DNA from: Archangium violaceum
GTDB lineage: Bacteria; Myxococcota; Myxococcia; Myxococcales; Myxococcaceae
Direction of reading: 5' to 3'
Length of the DNA: 64,000 nucleotides
NCBI RefSeq assembly: GCF_016887565.1
Contig: NZ_CP069396.1
Location: 7,794,001 to 7,858,000 of the forward strand
Position 1 is the first letter of the stretch, and every line of letters starts with the position of its first letter. The position numbers were made by a program, and so were the translations under genes. Shown here piece by piece: positions 43,780 to 52,935 of the stretch. The notes beneath the pieces were generated by a model. It was not told where the DNA came from and ran no database searches. It saw only the letters and a list, made by a program, of their open reading frames with translations.

Positions 43780-45062
43780 GCGGCAAGAACTCGCTGCGGG
43801 TCTGCTTCATCTCCCGGCGCTTCTTCCCGGCCATCTCGGGCATGAGCGTCTACGCCCTCAACCTGGTGCGGGAGCTGGCGGACCGTGGTCACGACGTGAC
43901 GATGGTCAGCCAGTACCGCAATGACCGGGCGGGGGTCTCGGTGTACGGCGGCGGGCCTCCGCCCCCCGTGCCCGGTGTCACGGTGCTGGGCCGCGAGTCC
44001 CTGGGCGAGCAGCGCGTCGGCGACGGCCTGCCGGCCAGCTTCGAGCAGGACGTCGAGGACATGGTGGCGACCGTGGAGCGCGAGCACCGCCGGAAGCCCT
44101 TCGATCTCATCCACGCGCAGTATGGCTACCCATGCGGGCTGGCCGCGCTGGAGGCGAGCCGACGGCTCGGGCTGCCCAACGTGGTGTCCATCCAGGGCGG
44201 TGACGGCCACTGGGTGGGCACCTGCTGCGGGACACACAAGCAGGCCATGCTGGCGGTGCTGGGCCACGCCGGGGCGCTGCTGATCGGCAGCCGCTCCTTC
44301 GCCGAGGAGGTGCGGGGCCACCACGGGACACCCCTGGAGCGCTTCACCCTCGTGCCCGGCGCCACCGACACGCGCCGCTTCCACCCGCGTGACGAGCCCT
44401 CACTGGGCGCGATGCGGAATCCGCCGGTGCTGCTCTACCACGGCCGCGTGGACGCGCGGAAAGGCGTGATGGAGCTGCTGGACGCGATGCGGATGCTGAC
44501 GCGCAACGGCCGCGAGCTGAAGCTGGTGGTGTCCGGCATCGGCCCGGACCTGAACGCCGTGCGCAACCGGGTGACGGAGCTGGGTCTGGGTGACCGCATC
44601 GAGCTCACCGGCCATGCCTCCTACGAGGACGCGCCCGCCGTGTACCGGCGTGGAGACCTGTTCATCTCGCCCACGTACTCGGAGGGCTTCTCCAACACGA
44701 TCCTCGAGGCCATGGCCACCGGCCTGCCCATCGTCTCCACTCGGGCGGTGGGCGTGGTGGACTGCCTGGAGGACGGCCGAAACGCACTGCTGGTCCCTCC
44801 CCGGGACGCCCGCGCCCTGGCCGATGCCATCGCCCGGATGCTGGACGATCCGGAGCTGCGCCGCCGCCTCGCGCGCACGGCCCTCGCCGAGGTGCGGGAG
44901 CTGTACTCGTGGCAGGCGGTGGGCCGGCGCATCCAGCAGGTCTACGGCCAGCTCACCGGCACCGGTCCGGACACGGGCTGGACACACCTGTACGACCCGG
45001 CCACCACCGTGGACACCGCCGATCCCTCCTGCCGCTTCCGGAGCGCACCGCACCTGCTATGA
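43776..45062 (+). CDS. GT4-family glycosyltransferase
   Basis: 428 residues, two-Rossmann GT-B fold. N-terminal acceptor domain begins LRVCFISRRFFPAISGM; the C-terminal donor domain contains LLYHGRVDARKGVMELLDAM, and the GT4 E-x7-E motif EGFSNTILEAMA near 303-314, followed by GLPIVSTRAVG. The group includes MshA (UDP-GlcNAc plus inositol phosphate) and BshA (UDP-GlcNAc plus malate). With MIPS upstream and a PIG-L deacetylase immediately downstream, transfer of GlcNAc to an inositol-derived acceptor is the best guess; donor and acceptor are not proven. Confidence 0.87.
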   Translation: MSGKNSLRVCFISRRFFPAISGMSVYALNLVRELADRGHDVTMVSQYRNDRAGVSVYGGGPPPPVPGVTVLGRESLGEQRVGDGLPASFEQDVEDMVATVEREHRRKPFDLIHAQYGYPCGLAALEASRRLGLPNVVSIQGGDGHWVGTCCGTHKQAMLAVLGHAGALLIGSRSFAEEVRGHHGTPLERFTLVPGATDTRRFHPRDEPSLGAMRNPPVLLYHGRVDARKGVMELLDAMRMLTRNGRELKLVVSGIGPDLNAVRNRVTELGLGDRIELTGHASYEDAPAVYRRGDLFISPTYSEGFSNTILEAMATGLPIVSTRAVGVVDCLEDGRNALLVPPRDARALADAIARMLDDPELRRRLARTALAEVRELYSWQAVGRRIQQVYGQLTGTGPDTGWTHLYDPATTVDTADPSCRFRSAPHLL

Positions 45063-45856
45063 GCACCGCCCTCTTCCTCTCACCCCACCTGGACGACGTC
45101 GCCTTCTCCTGCGGTGGCACCCTGGCCCGGTTGAAGGCTCGAGGGTGGACGGTGGCCCTCGTCACCGTCTTCACCCGCTCGATGCCGCACCCGTCGGGCT
45201 TCGCGCTCGCCTGTCAGACGGACAAGGGCCTCCGGCCCGAGGTGGACTACATGGCGATGCGCCGCGAGGAGGATCGCGACTTCGCGGAGCTGATGGAGGT
45301 GGATGTACTGGTGTGGACCAACCTGCCGGAGGCACCGCACCGCGGCTATGACAGCGCGGCGGCCCTCTTCACCCCGCCACGCGAGGACGATCGCATCGGC
45401 GCGGTGGTGGTGGAACGGCTCGCACCGGTGCTGGCCGAGCTGCGACCGGACCTCGTGCTGGCTCCGCAGGCGCTGGGCAGCCATGTGGACCACGTGCAGG
45501 TGGTGCGGCTGATGCCGTCATTGGGAGCGTGGGACTCCCGCACCTTGTGGTACCGCGACACGCCCTACGCCGTGCGCCAGCCCGGAGCCCGGCCCGATCC
45601 AGCGCTGCCCGCGGACCTGCGCCCCCTGGTGGTGGACGTGTCGGCCGAGTTGCCGCGCAAGGTGACCGGATGCACCTGCTACCGGACCCAGGTTGGCTTC
45701 CAGTTCGGTGGAGCCCAGGCCGTGGGCCTCACGCTGACAGCCTTCCACCAGCGCGAGGCGGCGGCCCATGGACGTACCGGCCATGCCGAGGTGTTCCTCG
45801 CGGGAGCCGGTCTCGCTCCGGACCTGCGGGAGGCACTCACGGACGAGCCTCCTTGA
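45059..45856 (+). CDS. PIG-L/LmbE-family N-acetylglucosaminyl deacetylase
   Basis: 265 residues. Zn-binding motif PHLDDVAFSCGG (P9-H10-x-D12-D13) and the distal ligand in GSHVDHVQV (about 140-148). The family comprises MshB, BshB and PIG-L, which remove acetyl from GlcNAc-linked inositol, malate or GPI precursors. The ATG overlaps the glycosyltransferase stop, a common arrangement for GT/deacetylase pairs. It would give a glucosaminyl-cyclitol. It is the last gene of the operon: the next gene has its own promoter. Confidence 0.88.
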   Translation: MSTALFLSPHLDDVAFSCGGTLARLKARGWTVALVTVFTRSMPHPSGFALACQTDKGLRPEVDYMAMRREEDRDFAELMEVDVLVWTNLPEAPHRGYDSAAALFTPPREDDRIGAVVVERLAPVLAELRPDLVLAPQALGSHVDHVQVVRLMPSLGAWDSRTLWYRDTPYAVRQPGARPDPALPADLRPLVVDVSAELPRKVTGCTCYRTQVGFQFGGAQAVGLTLTAFHQREAAAHGRTGHAEVFLAGAGLAPDLREALTDEPP

Positions 45857-45879
45857 CTGGGAGGTCCCGGGTTCCGTGA

Positions 45880-45909
45880 TTCGACGGCCCGCGCGAGGTC
45901 TCCTACGAT
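45880..45909 (+). promoter_or_regulatory. Promoter for the flavin monooxygenase
   Basis: TTCGAC (45880-45885), an 18-base spacer and TACGAT (45904-45909), 9 bases before ATG 45919. No ribosome-binding site, so the mRNA is probably leaderless. Confidence 0.5.
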
Positions 45910-45918
45910 CCACCCCGT

Positions 45919-47328
45919 ATGAGCACTTCGAATGCCCTTCCCTCCACTCGCGCCGGTACACACGCCATCGTCTATGGCGGCAGCATGGCCGGACTGATGA
46001 CCGCGGGCCTGCTGTCCCGCCACTTCGATCGCATCACCCTGGTGGAGCGCGACCGCTTCCAGAACGGGCCGATGCCGCGCAAGGGCGTCCCCCAGGCGCA
46101 GCACGTCCATGGCCTGCTCACACGGGGAATGGACATCCTCGCCGGCATCTTCCCGGGCATCCGGGAGGACATCGAGGCCACTGGAGCCGAGTTCCTGGAC
46201 GTGATCGAGACCACCGCCTCGTTCGGGTCCGGCACCTGGCGCCCACGGTTTCGCAGTGACGTGAAGGCCGCCTCCATGAGCCGGTTGCTGCTCGAGTGGG
46301 TGGTCCGTCAGCGTCTCCAGGCCCTTCCCAACGTGCGCATCCTCGATGGCCGGGAGGCGGTGGGCTTGAAGACGAACGGGGAGCGGACGCACGTCACGGG
46401 ACTCCAGATCCAGGCGCCAGGCGGCGGGCAGGAGGAGACGCTCGAGGCCGAGCTGGTGGTGGACTCCAGCGGCCGTGGCTCGCGCACGCCCCAGTGGCTG
46501 GAGGCGCTGGGTTACCCTCGCGTGGAGGAGACGCGCATCCACGTGGACGTGGGCTACGCCAGCCGCCTCTACCGCCAGCCGCGGGGTTTCGACCCAGGGT
46601 GGCGGAGCCTGGCGATCGCGCCCAGGCTGCCGAAGGAAAGGCGGATCGGCATCATCCAGGAGATCGAAGATGACCGCTGGCTGGCGCTGGTGGGGGGCTG
46701 GCTGGGAGATGCCGTCTCGACGGCGGACGACGCCGCGTTCCTCGAGTTCGCTCGCGGCCTGCCCCAACCGCACCTGTACGAGGCCATCAAGAACGCCGAG
46801 CCGCTCGGACCCATCCACCTCTACCGCTTCTCGCACCACCAGCGCCGCCACTACGAGCGCATGCCCCGCTTCCCCGAGGGGCTCGCGGTGGTGGGGGATG
46901 CCTTCTGCTCGTTCAACCCCATCTACGGCCAGGGCATGAGCACGGGCGCGATGCAGGCCGAGGCGCTGGGCGGGTGTCTGCGCCAGGGCGTGCGCGGGGC
47001 CTCCAATCGCTACCGCCGGCGTGCGGGTGAGATCCTCGCGGGGCCCTGGGCCCTCGCGACGGCTGGCGATCTGGCCTTCCCCGAGGTGGAGGGCAAGCGT
47101 CCGCCGGGGTTCGACTTGATGCGCTGGTACGGCAACCGGTTCCAGCAGCTCGCGGGCTACGACGAGGAGACGATGAAGACCTTCGTGCAGGTGCAGCACA
47201 TGATCGAGTCACCCGCCGCCATGTTCTCCCCTCGCATGGTCCTCAAGGTACTCACCGTCGATCCCGACAAGGCCACCCGGAACCCGGGGCCGCGGCCGCT
47301 CTCCATCTCCACTCAACGGGTGGCCTGA
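45919..47328 (+). CDS. FAD-dependent monooxygenase/oxidoreductase
   Basis: 469 residues. The N-terminal dinucleotide motif AIVYGGSMAGLMTAGLLSRHF starts near 15 (GxGxxG appears as GGSMAG), followed by VERDRF for the ribose. The second FAD motif VVGDAFCSFNPIYGQGMS lies near 320-337 (GD-x(6)-P). It belongs to the group of 2-polyprenyl-6-methoxyphenol-hydroxylase-like and tryptophan-halogenase-like flavoproteins. Whether it hydroxylates or reduces an alkene is not readable. It is separated from the inositol/YcaO operon by 62 bases and has its own promoter, so its link to that pathway is possible but unproven. Confidence 0.85.
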   Translation: MSTSNALPSTRAGTHAIVYGGSMAGLMTAGLLSRHFDRITLVERDRFQNGPMPRKGVPQAQHVHGLLTRGMDILAGIFPGIREDIEATGAEFLDVIETTASFGSGTWRPRFRSDVKAASMSRLLLEWVVRQRLQALPNVRILDGREAVGLKTNGERTHVTGLQIQAPGGGQEETLEAELVVDSSGRGSRTPQWLEALGYPRVEETRIHVDVGYASRLYRQPRGFDPGWRSLAIAPRLPKERRIGIIQEIEDDRWLALVGGWLGDAVSTADDAAFLEFARGLPQPHLYEAIKNAEPLGPIHLYRFSHHQRRHYERMPRFPEGLAVVGDAFCSFNPIYGQGMSTGAMQAEALGGCLRQGVRGASNRYRRRAGEILAGPWALATAGDLAFPEVEGKRPPGFDLMRWYGNRFQQLAGYDEETMKTFVQVQHMIESPAAMFSPRMVLKVLTVDPDKATRNPGPRPLSISTQRVA

Positions 47329-47340
47329 GCGAGCCCCCCG

Positions 47341-47366
47341 CGTGAGGGGAGCGCCATCCCCTCACG
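47341..47366. terminator. Bidirectional terminator hairpin
   Basis: CGTGAGGGGA (47341-47350) pairs perfectly with TCCCCTCACG (47357-47366), loop of six. The right arm includes the stop codon of the convergent DUF2378 gene. Confidence 0.72.
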
Positions 47367-47943
47367 ACCAGGAGATGTCGTACTCCACCCGGTCGATGGA
47401 CAGAGGCCGCGCCTGGGCCCGCCCCTGGAGCTTGAGCACCCGGAGCGCGCCGACGAGGACCCCCTCATGGTAGGCCGGGGGCACCATGTCGCCCGTGGTG
47501 GACAGGACACCCGATTTCGCTCCGGTGCGGAGGTACTCGCGACGCCCGTACGTCACCGCGCCGCTGTAGCCCAGTTGCACCACCGAGAAGAACTTGTGCG
47601 GATCCCCCCGGGCGATGACGCCGAAGACGAAGCGGCCCGGGCCGGAGTCGTAGCGCGCCACGCCGTGCTCCCCACACGCCCGGAAGACGGCCTCCGGGAA
47701 GCCGAACACTCCTTCCATCACGTCCCCCGCCGCGTAGAGCAGATGGAGGAAGTCCTGCACCGGGTACATGCGCAGCTCTCCGTGCTCCCGTATGAACCCT
47801 CCGGCTCGCAGCCTCTCCAACCCCCCCTCCCCCGCCCGCTGCTGGACGAGGTCGAAGACGGTCTGGAAGAAGAGCCCGAGAACGGAATCCCCTCGCTGGG
47901 CCACGACGAGCCGTGCCGCGAGATCGGCCTTGTCCGACGGCAT
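47362..47943 (-). CDS. DUF2378/TIGR02265 family protein
   Basis: 193 residues. Myxobacterial paralogous family; the typical run is seen: SVLGLFFQTVFDLVQQ near 29-44, the helical middle, VYPVQDFLHLLY-like block near 80, then FRACGEHGVARYDSGPGRFVFGV, a beta region and SGVLSTTGD. The fold is thought to resemble HNOB/V4R-type sensor domains, but the function is unknown. GGGGGAG precedes ATG 47943 by five bases; 27 bases separate it from the amidase upstream on the same strand. Confidence 0.82.
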   Translation of the reverse strand: MPSDKADLAARLVVAQRGDSVLGLFFQTVFDLVQQRAGEGGLERLRAGGFIREHGELRMYPVQDFLHLLYAAGDVMEGVFGFPEAVFRACGEHGVARYDSGPGRFVFGVIARGDPHKFFSVVQLGYSGAVTYGRREYLRTGAKSGVLSTTGDMVPPAYHEGVLVGALRVLKLQGRAQARPLSIDRVEYDISWS

Positions 47944-47969
47944 GAAGCACTCCCCCGTGTCCTTCCAGT

Positions 47970-49466
47970 CTAACGGCTCCCCGCCGAAACCAGGGGCGTC
48001 CGCCCCGCCCACGGCCGGGCCTGCTCCAGTTGCGCCGCGAGCCGGAACAGCGTGGCCTCGTCTCCGAAGCGTCCGGCGAACTGCACCCCGATGGGCAGCC
48101 CGGCCGCGTTCCAGTACAGCGGCACCGACATGGCCGGCTGCCCCGTCTGGTTGAAGAGCTGTGTGTTGGGCGTCCGCTCCAGGCTGTTGGCCGCGAGCTC
48201 GTCCAGCATCCGCAGGAAGGCGGGCTTCACCGGCACCCTGCGCAGCACCGCCAGCGCCGCGAGTTCCGTGGGCTTGAGTGCCAGCTCGCCGATGCGCACC
48301 GGCGGATACGCGAGCGTCGCGTCCAGGAAGAGATCGTACCGCTCGAAGAAGGCCGCGACCTTCCGGCTCGCGCGGTGGGTGGCGCTGCGCGAGCGCTGCA
48401 GATCGGCCGCCGTGAGGATGTTACCGAGCTGCGAGAGCGCCCAGGTCGACGGCTCGAAGTCACTGGCGTCGAGCGGCTTGCGCGTCAGGTGGGAGATCTC
48501 CTCCAGCTCCACCGCCACGTTGGCCGCGACGTTCACCAGGTACGCGCGCACCAGCTCCCCCCAGTCGAGCCGGGGTGCGTCCTCGACCACCTCGTGGCCG
48601 AGATCCTCGCACAGCTTCGCCGCATCCTTCACCGCCGCCACGCAGTCCGGGTGCACGTGCTTGCCGAAGAGCGAGCCCGTGGAGAACGCGATGCGCAGGC
48701 GTCCCGGTGGAGCCCCCACCTCCTGGAGGAAGGGCCTCGCCGGCGGAGGCGCCGCGTAGGGCGCTCCCGGATCCGCGCCGTGCGTCGCATCGAGCATCGC
48801 CGCGCTGTCCCGCACGCTCCGCGTCAGCACGTGCTGCTGGACGTAGCCGCCCCACGACTCGCCGATGATCGGCCCCAGCGGGTTGCGGGCCCGCGTCGGC
48901 TTGAGCCCGAAGAGGCCACACGCGGACGCGGGAATCCGGATGGAACCCCCTCCGTCACCCGCATGCGCCATGGGCACCACCCTCGTCGCCACACACGCCG
49001 CCGAGCCTCCGCTCGAGCCTCCCGTCGAGTGCTCCGGATTCCACGGGTTGCGCGTCGGCCCTCGCAGCGCCGGCTCGGTCGTCCCGAGGATCCCCAGCTC
49101 GGGCGTGTTCGTCTTCGCCACGAGGATGACGCCCGCACGCCGGAACCGCGCGATCAGCTCCGAGTCATGGTCCGGGACGAAGTTCACCAGCGCCTTGCAC
49201 GAGCCCGTGAAGGGCACCCCCGCCACGTAGCCATCCAGGTCCTTCACCACGAAGGGCACTCCCGTGAATGGTCCCTCTGGGAGCGGTCCCGCCGCCGTCT
49301 TGCGCGCCTGGTCGTACATCCGGTGGACCACCGCGTTGAGCTTCGGGTTCACCTCCTCGATGCGTGAGATCGTCTCCTCCACCAGCTCGCTCGGGTGCAG
49401 CTCCTTCTTGCGCACCCGCTCGGCGAGTGCGGTGGCGTCGAGCGCGTCGTATCCCTGGATGGCCAT
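47970..49466 (-). CDS. Amidase (amidase-signature family)
   Basis: 498 residues. Ser-cisSer-Lys triad: Lys in VVKDLDG, the GGSSGGSAA signature (about 150-160) with cis-Ser and nucleophile Ser, and the preceding HST. It resembles GatA-type and nylon-oligomer or fatty-acid amide hydrolases, but stands alone without gatB/gatC, so it is probably a general amidase hydrolysing small amides. ATG 49466 begins [23 protein letters not shown] lies 11 bases upstream. The frame extends upstream to 49532 without homology. Confidence 0.88.
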   Translation of the reverse strand: MAIQGYDALDATALAERVRKKELHPSELVEETISRIEEVNPKLNAVVHRMYDQARKTAAGPLPEGPFTGVPFVVKDLDGYVAGVPFTGSCKALVNFVPDHDSELIARFRRAGVILVAKTNTPELGILGTTEPALRGPTRNPWNPEHSTGGSSGGSAACVATRVVPMAHAGDGGGSIRIPASACGLFGLKPTRARNPLGPIIGESWGGYVQQHVLTRSVRDSAAMLDATHGADPGAPYAAPPPARPFLQEVGAPPGRLRIAFSTGSLFGKHVHPDCVAAVKDAAKLCEDLGHEVVEDAPRLDWGELVRAYLVNVAANVAVELEEISHLTRKPLDASDFEPSTWALSQLGNILTAADLQRSRSATHRASRKVAAFFERYDLFLDATLAYPPVRIGELALKPTELAALAVLRRVPVKPAFLRMLDELAANSLERTPNTQLFNQTGQPAMSVPLYWNAAGLPIGVQFAGRFGDEATLFRLAAQLEQARPWAGRTPLVSAGSR

Positions 49467-49569
49467 GCGTGTGCGGTCTCCTCCGCCCGAGTCTGGCACG
49501 GGTGGGCTCCCGCGCCAGCGAGATCTCCTCACCTCGCGGATCCGACTCCACCGGTCAGGCCCCCTGCTC

Positions 49570-49575
49570 TACCAT
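49570..49575 (+). promoter_or_regulatory. Possible -10 box for the EVE gene
   Basis: TACCAT, 8 bases before ATG 49584; no ribosome-binding site. Fits a leaderless transcript. Confidence 0.3.
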
Positions 49576-49583
49576 GCGCCCCC

Positions 49584-50021
49584 ATGGCGAAACCCCAGTA
49601 CTGGCTGATCAAGAGCGAGCCCTCCGTCTACCCGTATTCCCAGTTGGAGAAGGACGGCCGCACCGGGTGGACCGGCGTGCGCAGCTTCGAGGCTCGCAAC
49701 AACCTCCGGGCCATGAAGCCCGGCGACCTGTGTCTCTTCTACCACTCCAACGAGGGCAAGGCCGTCGTCGGCGTGGCCCGTGTCCTCACCGACCCCGGTC
49801 CCGACCCCACCGCCCCGGACGAGGACTGGGCCTCCGTCGACGTGGGACCCGTGGTCGCCGTCCAGGAGCCGGTCACGCTCTCCACCATCAAGTCCACCCG
49901 CGAGCTGAAGGACTTTCCCCTCATTACCCGCAGCCGCTTGAGCGTCGCCTCCGTGTCCTCGGAGCACTTCAAGCGTGTTCTCGAGATGGGCGGGACCAGG
50001 ATTCCCAGAGCCGCCCGCTGA
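49584..50021 (+). CDS. EVE-domain protein
   Basis: 145 residues, a single EVE domain of the PUA-like superfamily. Seen: YWLIKSEPSVYPYSQLEKDG near 6-25, WTGVRSFEARNNLRAMKPGD, LCLFYHSNEGKAVVGVARV and the C-terminal DFPLITRSRLSV. EVE domains recognise modified bases in DNA or RNA, and in bacteria are often linked to restriction of modified DNA or to tRNA modification. Stand-alone copies like this are common housekeeping genes. No restriction partner is seen. ATG 49584 starts the domain directly. Confidence 0.9.
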   Translation: MAKPQYWLIKSEPSVYPYSQLEKDGRTGWTGVRSFEARNNLRAMKPGDLCLFYHSNEGKAVVGVARVLTDPGPDPTAPDEDWASVDVGPVVAVQEPVTLSTIKSTRELKDFPLITRSRLSVASVSSEHFKRVLEMGGTRIPRAAR

Positions 50022-50052
50022 GGGCGCTCGGGTTGGAAGCCGGGGGGCTCCA

Positions 50053-50087
50053 TACCCTCACCCCGGCCCTCTCCCAGAGGGAGAGGG
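50053..50087. repeat. REP-like palindrome, copy 3 (inverted)
   Basis: TACCCTCACCCCGGC, then CCCTCTCCC (50067-50075), AGA loop, GGGAGAGGG (50079-50087). Opposite orientation to copies 1 and 2, between convergent EVE and coiled-coil genes. Confidence 0.75.
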
Positions 50088-50115
50088 TCGAAACCTTTTT
50101 CTGGGGTCGGGATCT

Positions 50116-50727
50116 TCAGGCGTTCGCCGGATGCAACTTCTGCTGCAACAGGTTCGCCCGGTTTCGTGCTGACAGCAGTTGTTGCCGCAGTGACTCCGCG
50201 TCTCTCGAGATGTCCGCGAAGTCCTGCGCCGCCGCGTCGCTCGCCAGCGACTCCGCGCTCTCCGCTACCTGCGTCATCCGATCGTTCATCGTCTGCAGCG
50301 AGGAGATGATCTCCTCCGCCTTCATCTGCTGCCCCTGCTGCGTCTGGCTCGCGATCCCCTGCATGTGCCCGCTCAGCGCCGCCGCCTCCTGCCCCAACGC
50401 CGCGAAGCGCTCCATCAGCGACTGGTACACCTTCGTCCGCTCCTGCAGCTCCAACGCCCGGCTGTTCACCTCCGCCGCCAGCGCCTGCTGCCGATCCCTC
50501 CACTGGTTCAGCACCCCCAGCAGCGAGCGCATGTGCGCCACCATCCGCTCGTCGCAGTCCGCCACCGAGTTGAGCAGCTTCCCCATCTTCTCCAGGTTCT
50601 TCTGCGACCGGAGCGGCCCGGTTCTCACCTCTTCCGCCAGGGTCTCGAACTTGCGCAGCTCCTCCTCGATGGCCATCGCCGCGGCGACCAGCTCGGACGA
50701 CTCGGCGGACTGCGGACGCTTGCTCAT
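50116..50727 (-). CDS. Coiled-coil hypothetical protein
   Basis: 203 residues, almost entirely helical with heptad-like Leu/Ala/Gln spacing; long coiled coil from about 10 to 195. No signal, membrane segment or catalytic motif. Gln/Ala-rich C-terminal half. I do not recognise a family; it could be a structural or assembly protein. No strong ribosome-binding site near ATG 50727. It is co-directional with the permease gene upstream, 73 bases away. Confidence 0.7.
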   Translation of the reverse strand: MSKRPQSAESSELVAAAMAIEEELRKFETLAEEVRTGPLRSQKNLEKMGKLLNSVADCDERMVAHMRSLLGVLNQWRDRQQALAAEVNSRALELQERTKVYQSLMERFAALGQEAAALSGHMQGIASQTQQGQQMKAEEIISSLQTMNDRMTQVAESAESLASDAAAQDFADISRDAESLRQQLLSARNRANLLQQKLHPANA

Positions 50728-50800
50728 ATGGATGCGGCTCCGATTCGGAAGGGGGCTCTCTCCGACTTCCTAACGCGTTCCTAGCAGATCGCCCCCGGAC

Positions 50801-52261
50801 TCATTCCCCTGAACTTGCCCCGATGACGGGAGACGGAGCGAGCAATGTCACCTTCGGTCCCACGAAGGTATGCCGCTGGAATGCCACCCAGTAGACAGTC
50901 AGCAGGGCCAGCGCCCCGGCGAACGTGTACCCGGCCAGCTCGTTGGGCGGCAGCACGAAGAGCACCATCACCACCGCGCACCAGCCCAGCGCCACCACGT
51001 TCACCAGCGTGGAGTAGCGTCCCAGGTCCCACGGCCCCTGGTGAGACCACGTCCCGTTCTTCCTCGCGCGCAGGCCCACCCACACCGGCAGTGCGTAGGA
51101 GGCATACAGGGCCAGCGTGCTCAGCGCCACCATGGCCGCGTACGCCCCGCTCCAGATGGCCACCACGAACGCCGCCGCCACCGACACCCAGATGGCCACG
51201 TGCGGGCTCCGGAAGCGCGGCGACACGCTCGCCAGGTGCGTCGAGCCCGGCAGCCCCCCGTCCCGCGCGAACGCGAAGAGCATGCGCGAGTTCGAGGTCA
51301 CCGAGGACAGTCCGCAGAACCACATGGCCCCAATCGCGATCCACACCAGCGCCCCACCGAGCGCCGGTCCCAGGGACTCACGCAGCACGTGCAGGAAGGG
51401 GTTGGGCGCCGCCGCCGCCGCCGGCAGATCTCCAATCGCCAGCGTCACCCCCACCAGCAGCGCGTAGCCCACCACCGCGCTCACCGCCACCGACAGGAAG
51501 ATGCCCCAGGGCGCGTTGCGCGTCGGATCCATCGTCTCCTCGGAGACGTGGGCGCTCGCGTCGTAGCCCGTGAACGTCCACTGCGCCTGCAACAGGCCGA
51601 TGAGGAAGCCGTACGTGTAGACGCTGCTCTCCGTGGTGAAGCGCGTGAGCAGGAAGCCCGGCTCCTGCTTGGGCGCGAAGGCCACCAGCGCTCCAATCAC
51701 CACCGCCACCCCCGCCACGTGGTACCAGGCCGACACGTTGTTGAGCAGCGCCACCGCGCGCACGCCCACGTGGTTGAGGATGGCGTGCGACAGCAGGATG
51801 ACCGCGTACAGCGACAGCACGTGGAGCCGCGACTCCCTCGGCCACCCCAACATGTCCGCCACGAACTCCGCCAGGCCGTAGTCGATGCCCGCGGTGATCG
51901 CGAACTGGCCGATGGTGTTCAGCCACGCCGTGAAGAAGCCCACCCGCGGGCCTCCCAGCATGGCCGACCAGTGGTAGAGCGCCCCCGCCGTCGGGAACGA
52001 GGAGGCCAGCTGCGCCAGACTCGCCGCCACCGTCAGCGTCATCACCGCCACCAACGGCCAGCCCACCCCCATGACGAATGGCCCGCCGAAGCGCAGGCCA
52101 TGGCCATAGAGCGTCACCGCTCCCGTGAGAATGGAGATGATGGAGAAGGAGACGGCGAAGTTGGAGAAGCCGCCCATGTCACGCAGCAACTGCTGCGCGT
52201 ATCCCAGCCGTTGCAGCTGGGCCGCATCCGCATCCAGTTGGTCCTTCTTGTCCGCGTCCAT
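50801..52261 (-). CDS. APC-superfamily amino-acid permease
   Basis: 486 residues with about 12 membrane helices. N-terminal block DMGGFSNFAVSFSIISILTGAVTLYG with FGGP matches the amino acid/choline/GABA permease group (bacterial and yeast BAT1/UGA4-type). Further typical blocks are SFPTAGALYHWSAMLGGPR and TGYDASAHVSEET. It imports an amino acid or amine by H+ symport; the substrate is not determinable. A CATAGT hexamer six bases before the ATG 52261 could be a -10 box of a leaderless transcript. Confidence 0.88.
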   Translation of the reverse strand: MDADKKDQLDADAAQLQRLGYAQQLLRDMGGFSNFAVSFSIISILTGAVTLYGHGLRFGGPFVMGVGWPLVAVMTLTVAASLAQLASSFPTAGALYHWSAMLGGPRVGFFTAWLNTIGQFAITAGIDYGLAEFVADMLGWPRESRLHVLSLYAVILLSHAILNHVGVRAVALLNNVSAWYHVAGVAVVIGALVAFAPKQEPGFLLTRFTTESSVYTYGFLIGLLQAQWTFTGYDASAHVSEETMDPTRNAPWGIFLSVAVSAVVGYALLVGVTLAIGDLPAAAAAPNPFLHVLRESLGPALGGALVWIAIGAMWFCGLSSVTSNSRMLFAFARDGGLPGSTHLASVSPRFRSPHVAIWVSVAAAFVVAIWSGAYAAMVALSTLALYASYALPVWVGLRARKNGTWSHQGPWDLGRYSTLVNVVALGWCAVVMVLFVLPPNELAGYTFAGALALLTVYWVAFQRHTFVGPKVTLLAPSPVIGASSGE

Positions 52262-52324
52262 GCCCTCACTATGGCCCTTCTGGCTGGCGGGAGGCGAGGG
52301 ACCCGGGTGCGGAGTGTGGGACCG

Positions 52325-52909
52325 TCAGCGCTTGCCGTCCTGCCCCTGGCGCTCCTGGGCGGGGGCGGGAGGCGCCATCATCCGCCGCTCGATGCGGAGC
52401 TGCCTCGGGTAGGCCCCTCCCATCACCATGGGCATCTCCGCCTCCAGCTTCTGCCAGTAGTCGGGGCCCAGCGTCTTCTTGATCGCCACCATCAGGCCCA
52501 CCCGGTTCTGCCTCACCGCCGTCTCCGCTCGGCCCACCTTCTCCACCAGCTCCTTCACCGTGCCCTCGTTGGGGCTCGTCTGGCGCAGCTCGCGCTCCAG
52601 GTTGAGCTGGGACCGCTTGAGATCCGCCTCCAGGCCGATCAGCACGTCATTGGCCTCGAACGTCAGATCCTGAACCTTCTGCATCAGGTTCTGCGGCAGG
52701 CCGATCTTCGCCGCCACCTCCGCCGGAATCCCGAAGGACGGAGGCGCCAGCGGGGCTACGGGCGGCAGGGGGGGCAGCGGAGGCAGGGGCGCCACCGCCG
52801 ACGCTCCACCGTGCACGAAGACGCGCACGTCCTGCTTCTCCTGCTTGTCCTCGGCGAGCGCGGGCACGGCGGTGAGGACCACGAGGGCGCACATCAGCTT
52901 CTTCATCAT
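52325..52909 (-). CDS. Periplasmic Spy/CpxP-like protein
   Basis: 194 residues. Signal peptide (about 1-19, cleaved after ALA), a Pro-rich stretch (PLPPLPPLPPV) near 42-55, then a helical domain (about 60-165) with LTFEANDVLIGLEADLKRSQLNLERELRQ that looks like the heavy-metal/Spy/CpxP LTxxQ-type helical family. Such proteins act as periplasmic chaperones or metal sensors. It is third in a sigma/anti-sigma operon, so it is the likely target or sensor of that stress system. AAAGGAG is well placed before ATG 52909. Confidence 0.68.
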   Translation of the reverse strand: MMKKLMCALVVLTAVPALAEDKQEKQDVRVFVHGGASAVAPLPPLPPLPPVAPLAPPSFGIPAEVAAKIGLPQNLMQKVQDLTFEANDVLIGLEADLKRSQLNLERELRQTSPNEGTVKELVEKVGRAETAVRQNRVGLMVAIKKTLGPDYWQKLEAEMPMVMGGAYPRQLRIERRMMAPPAPAQERQGQDGKR

Positions 52910-52935
52910 GGTACGGCTCCTTTCATCACTTCGGT

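Noticed and set aside
37384-45856. Classical mycothiol or bacillithiol cluster
   Set aside because: Only the glycosyltransferase and deacetylase steps fit; no cysteine ligase or acetyltransferase (MshC/MshD, BshC) is present, and YcaO and MocA are not part of those pathways.
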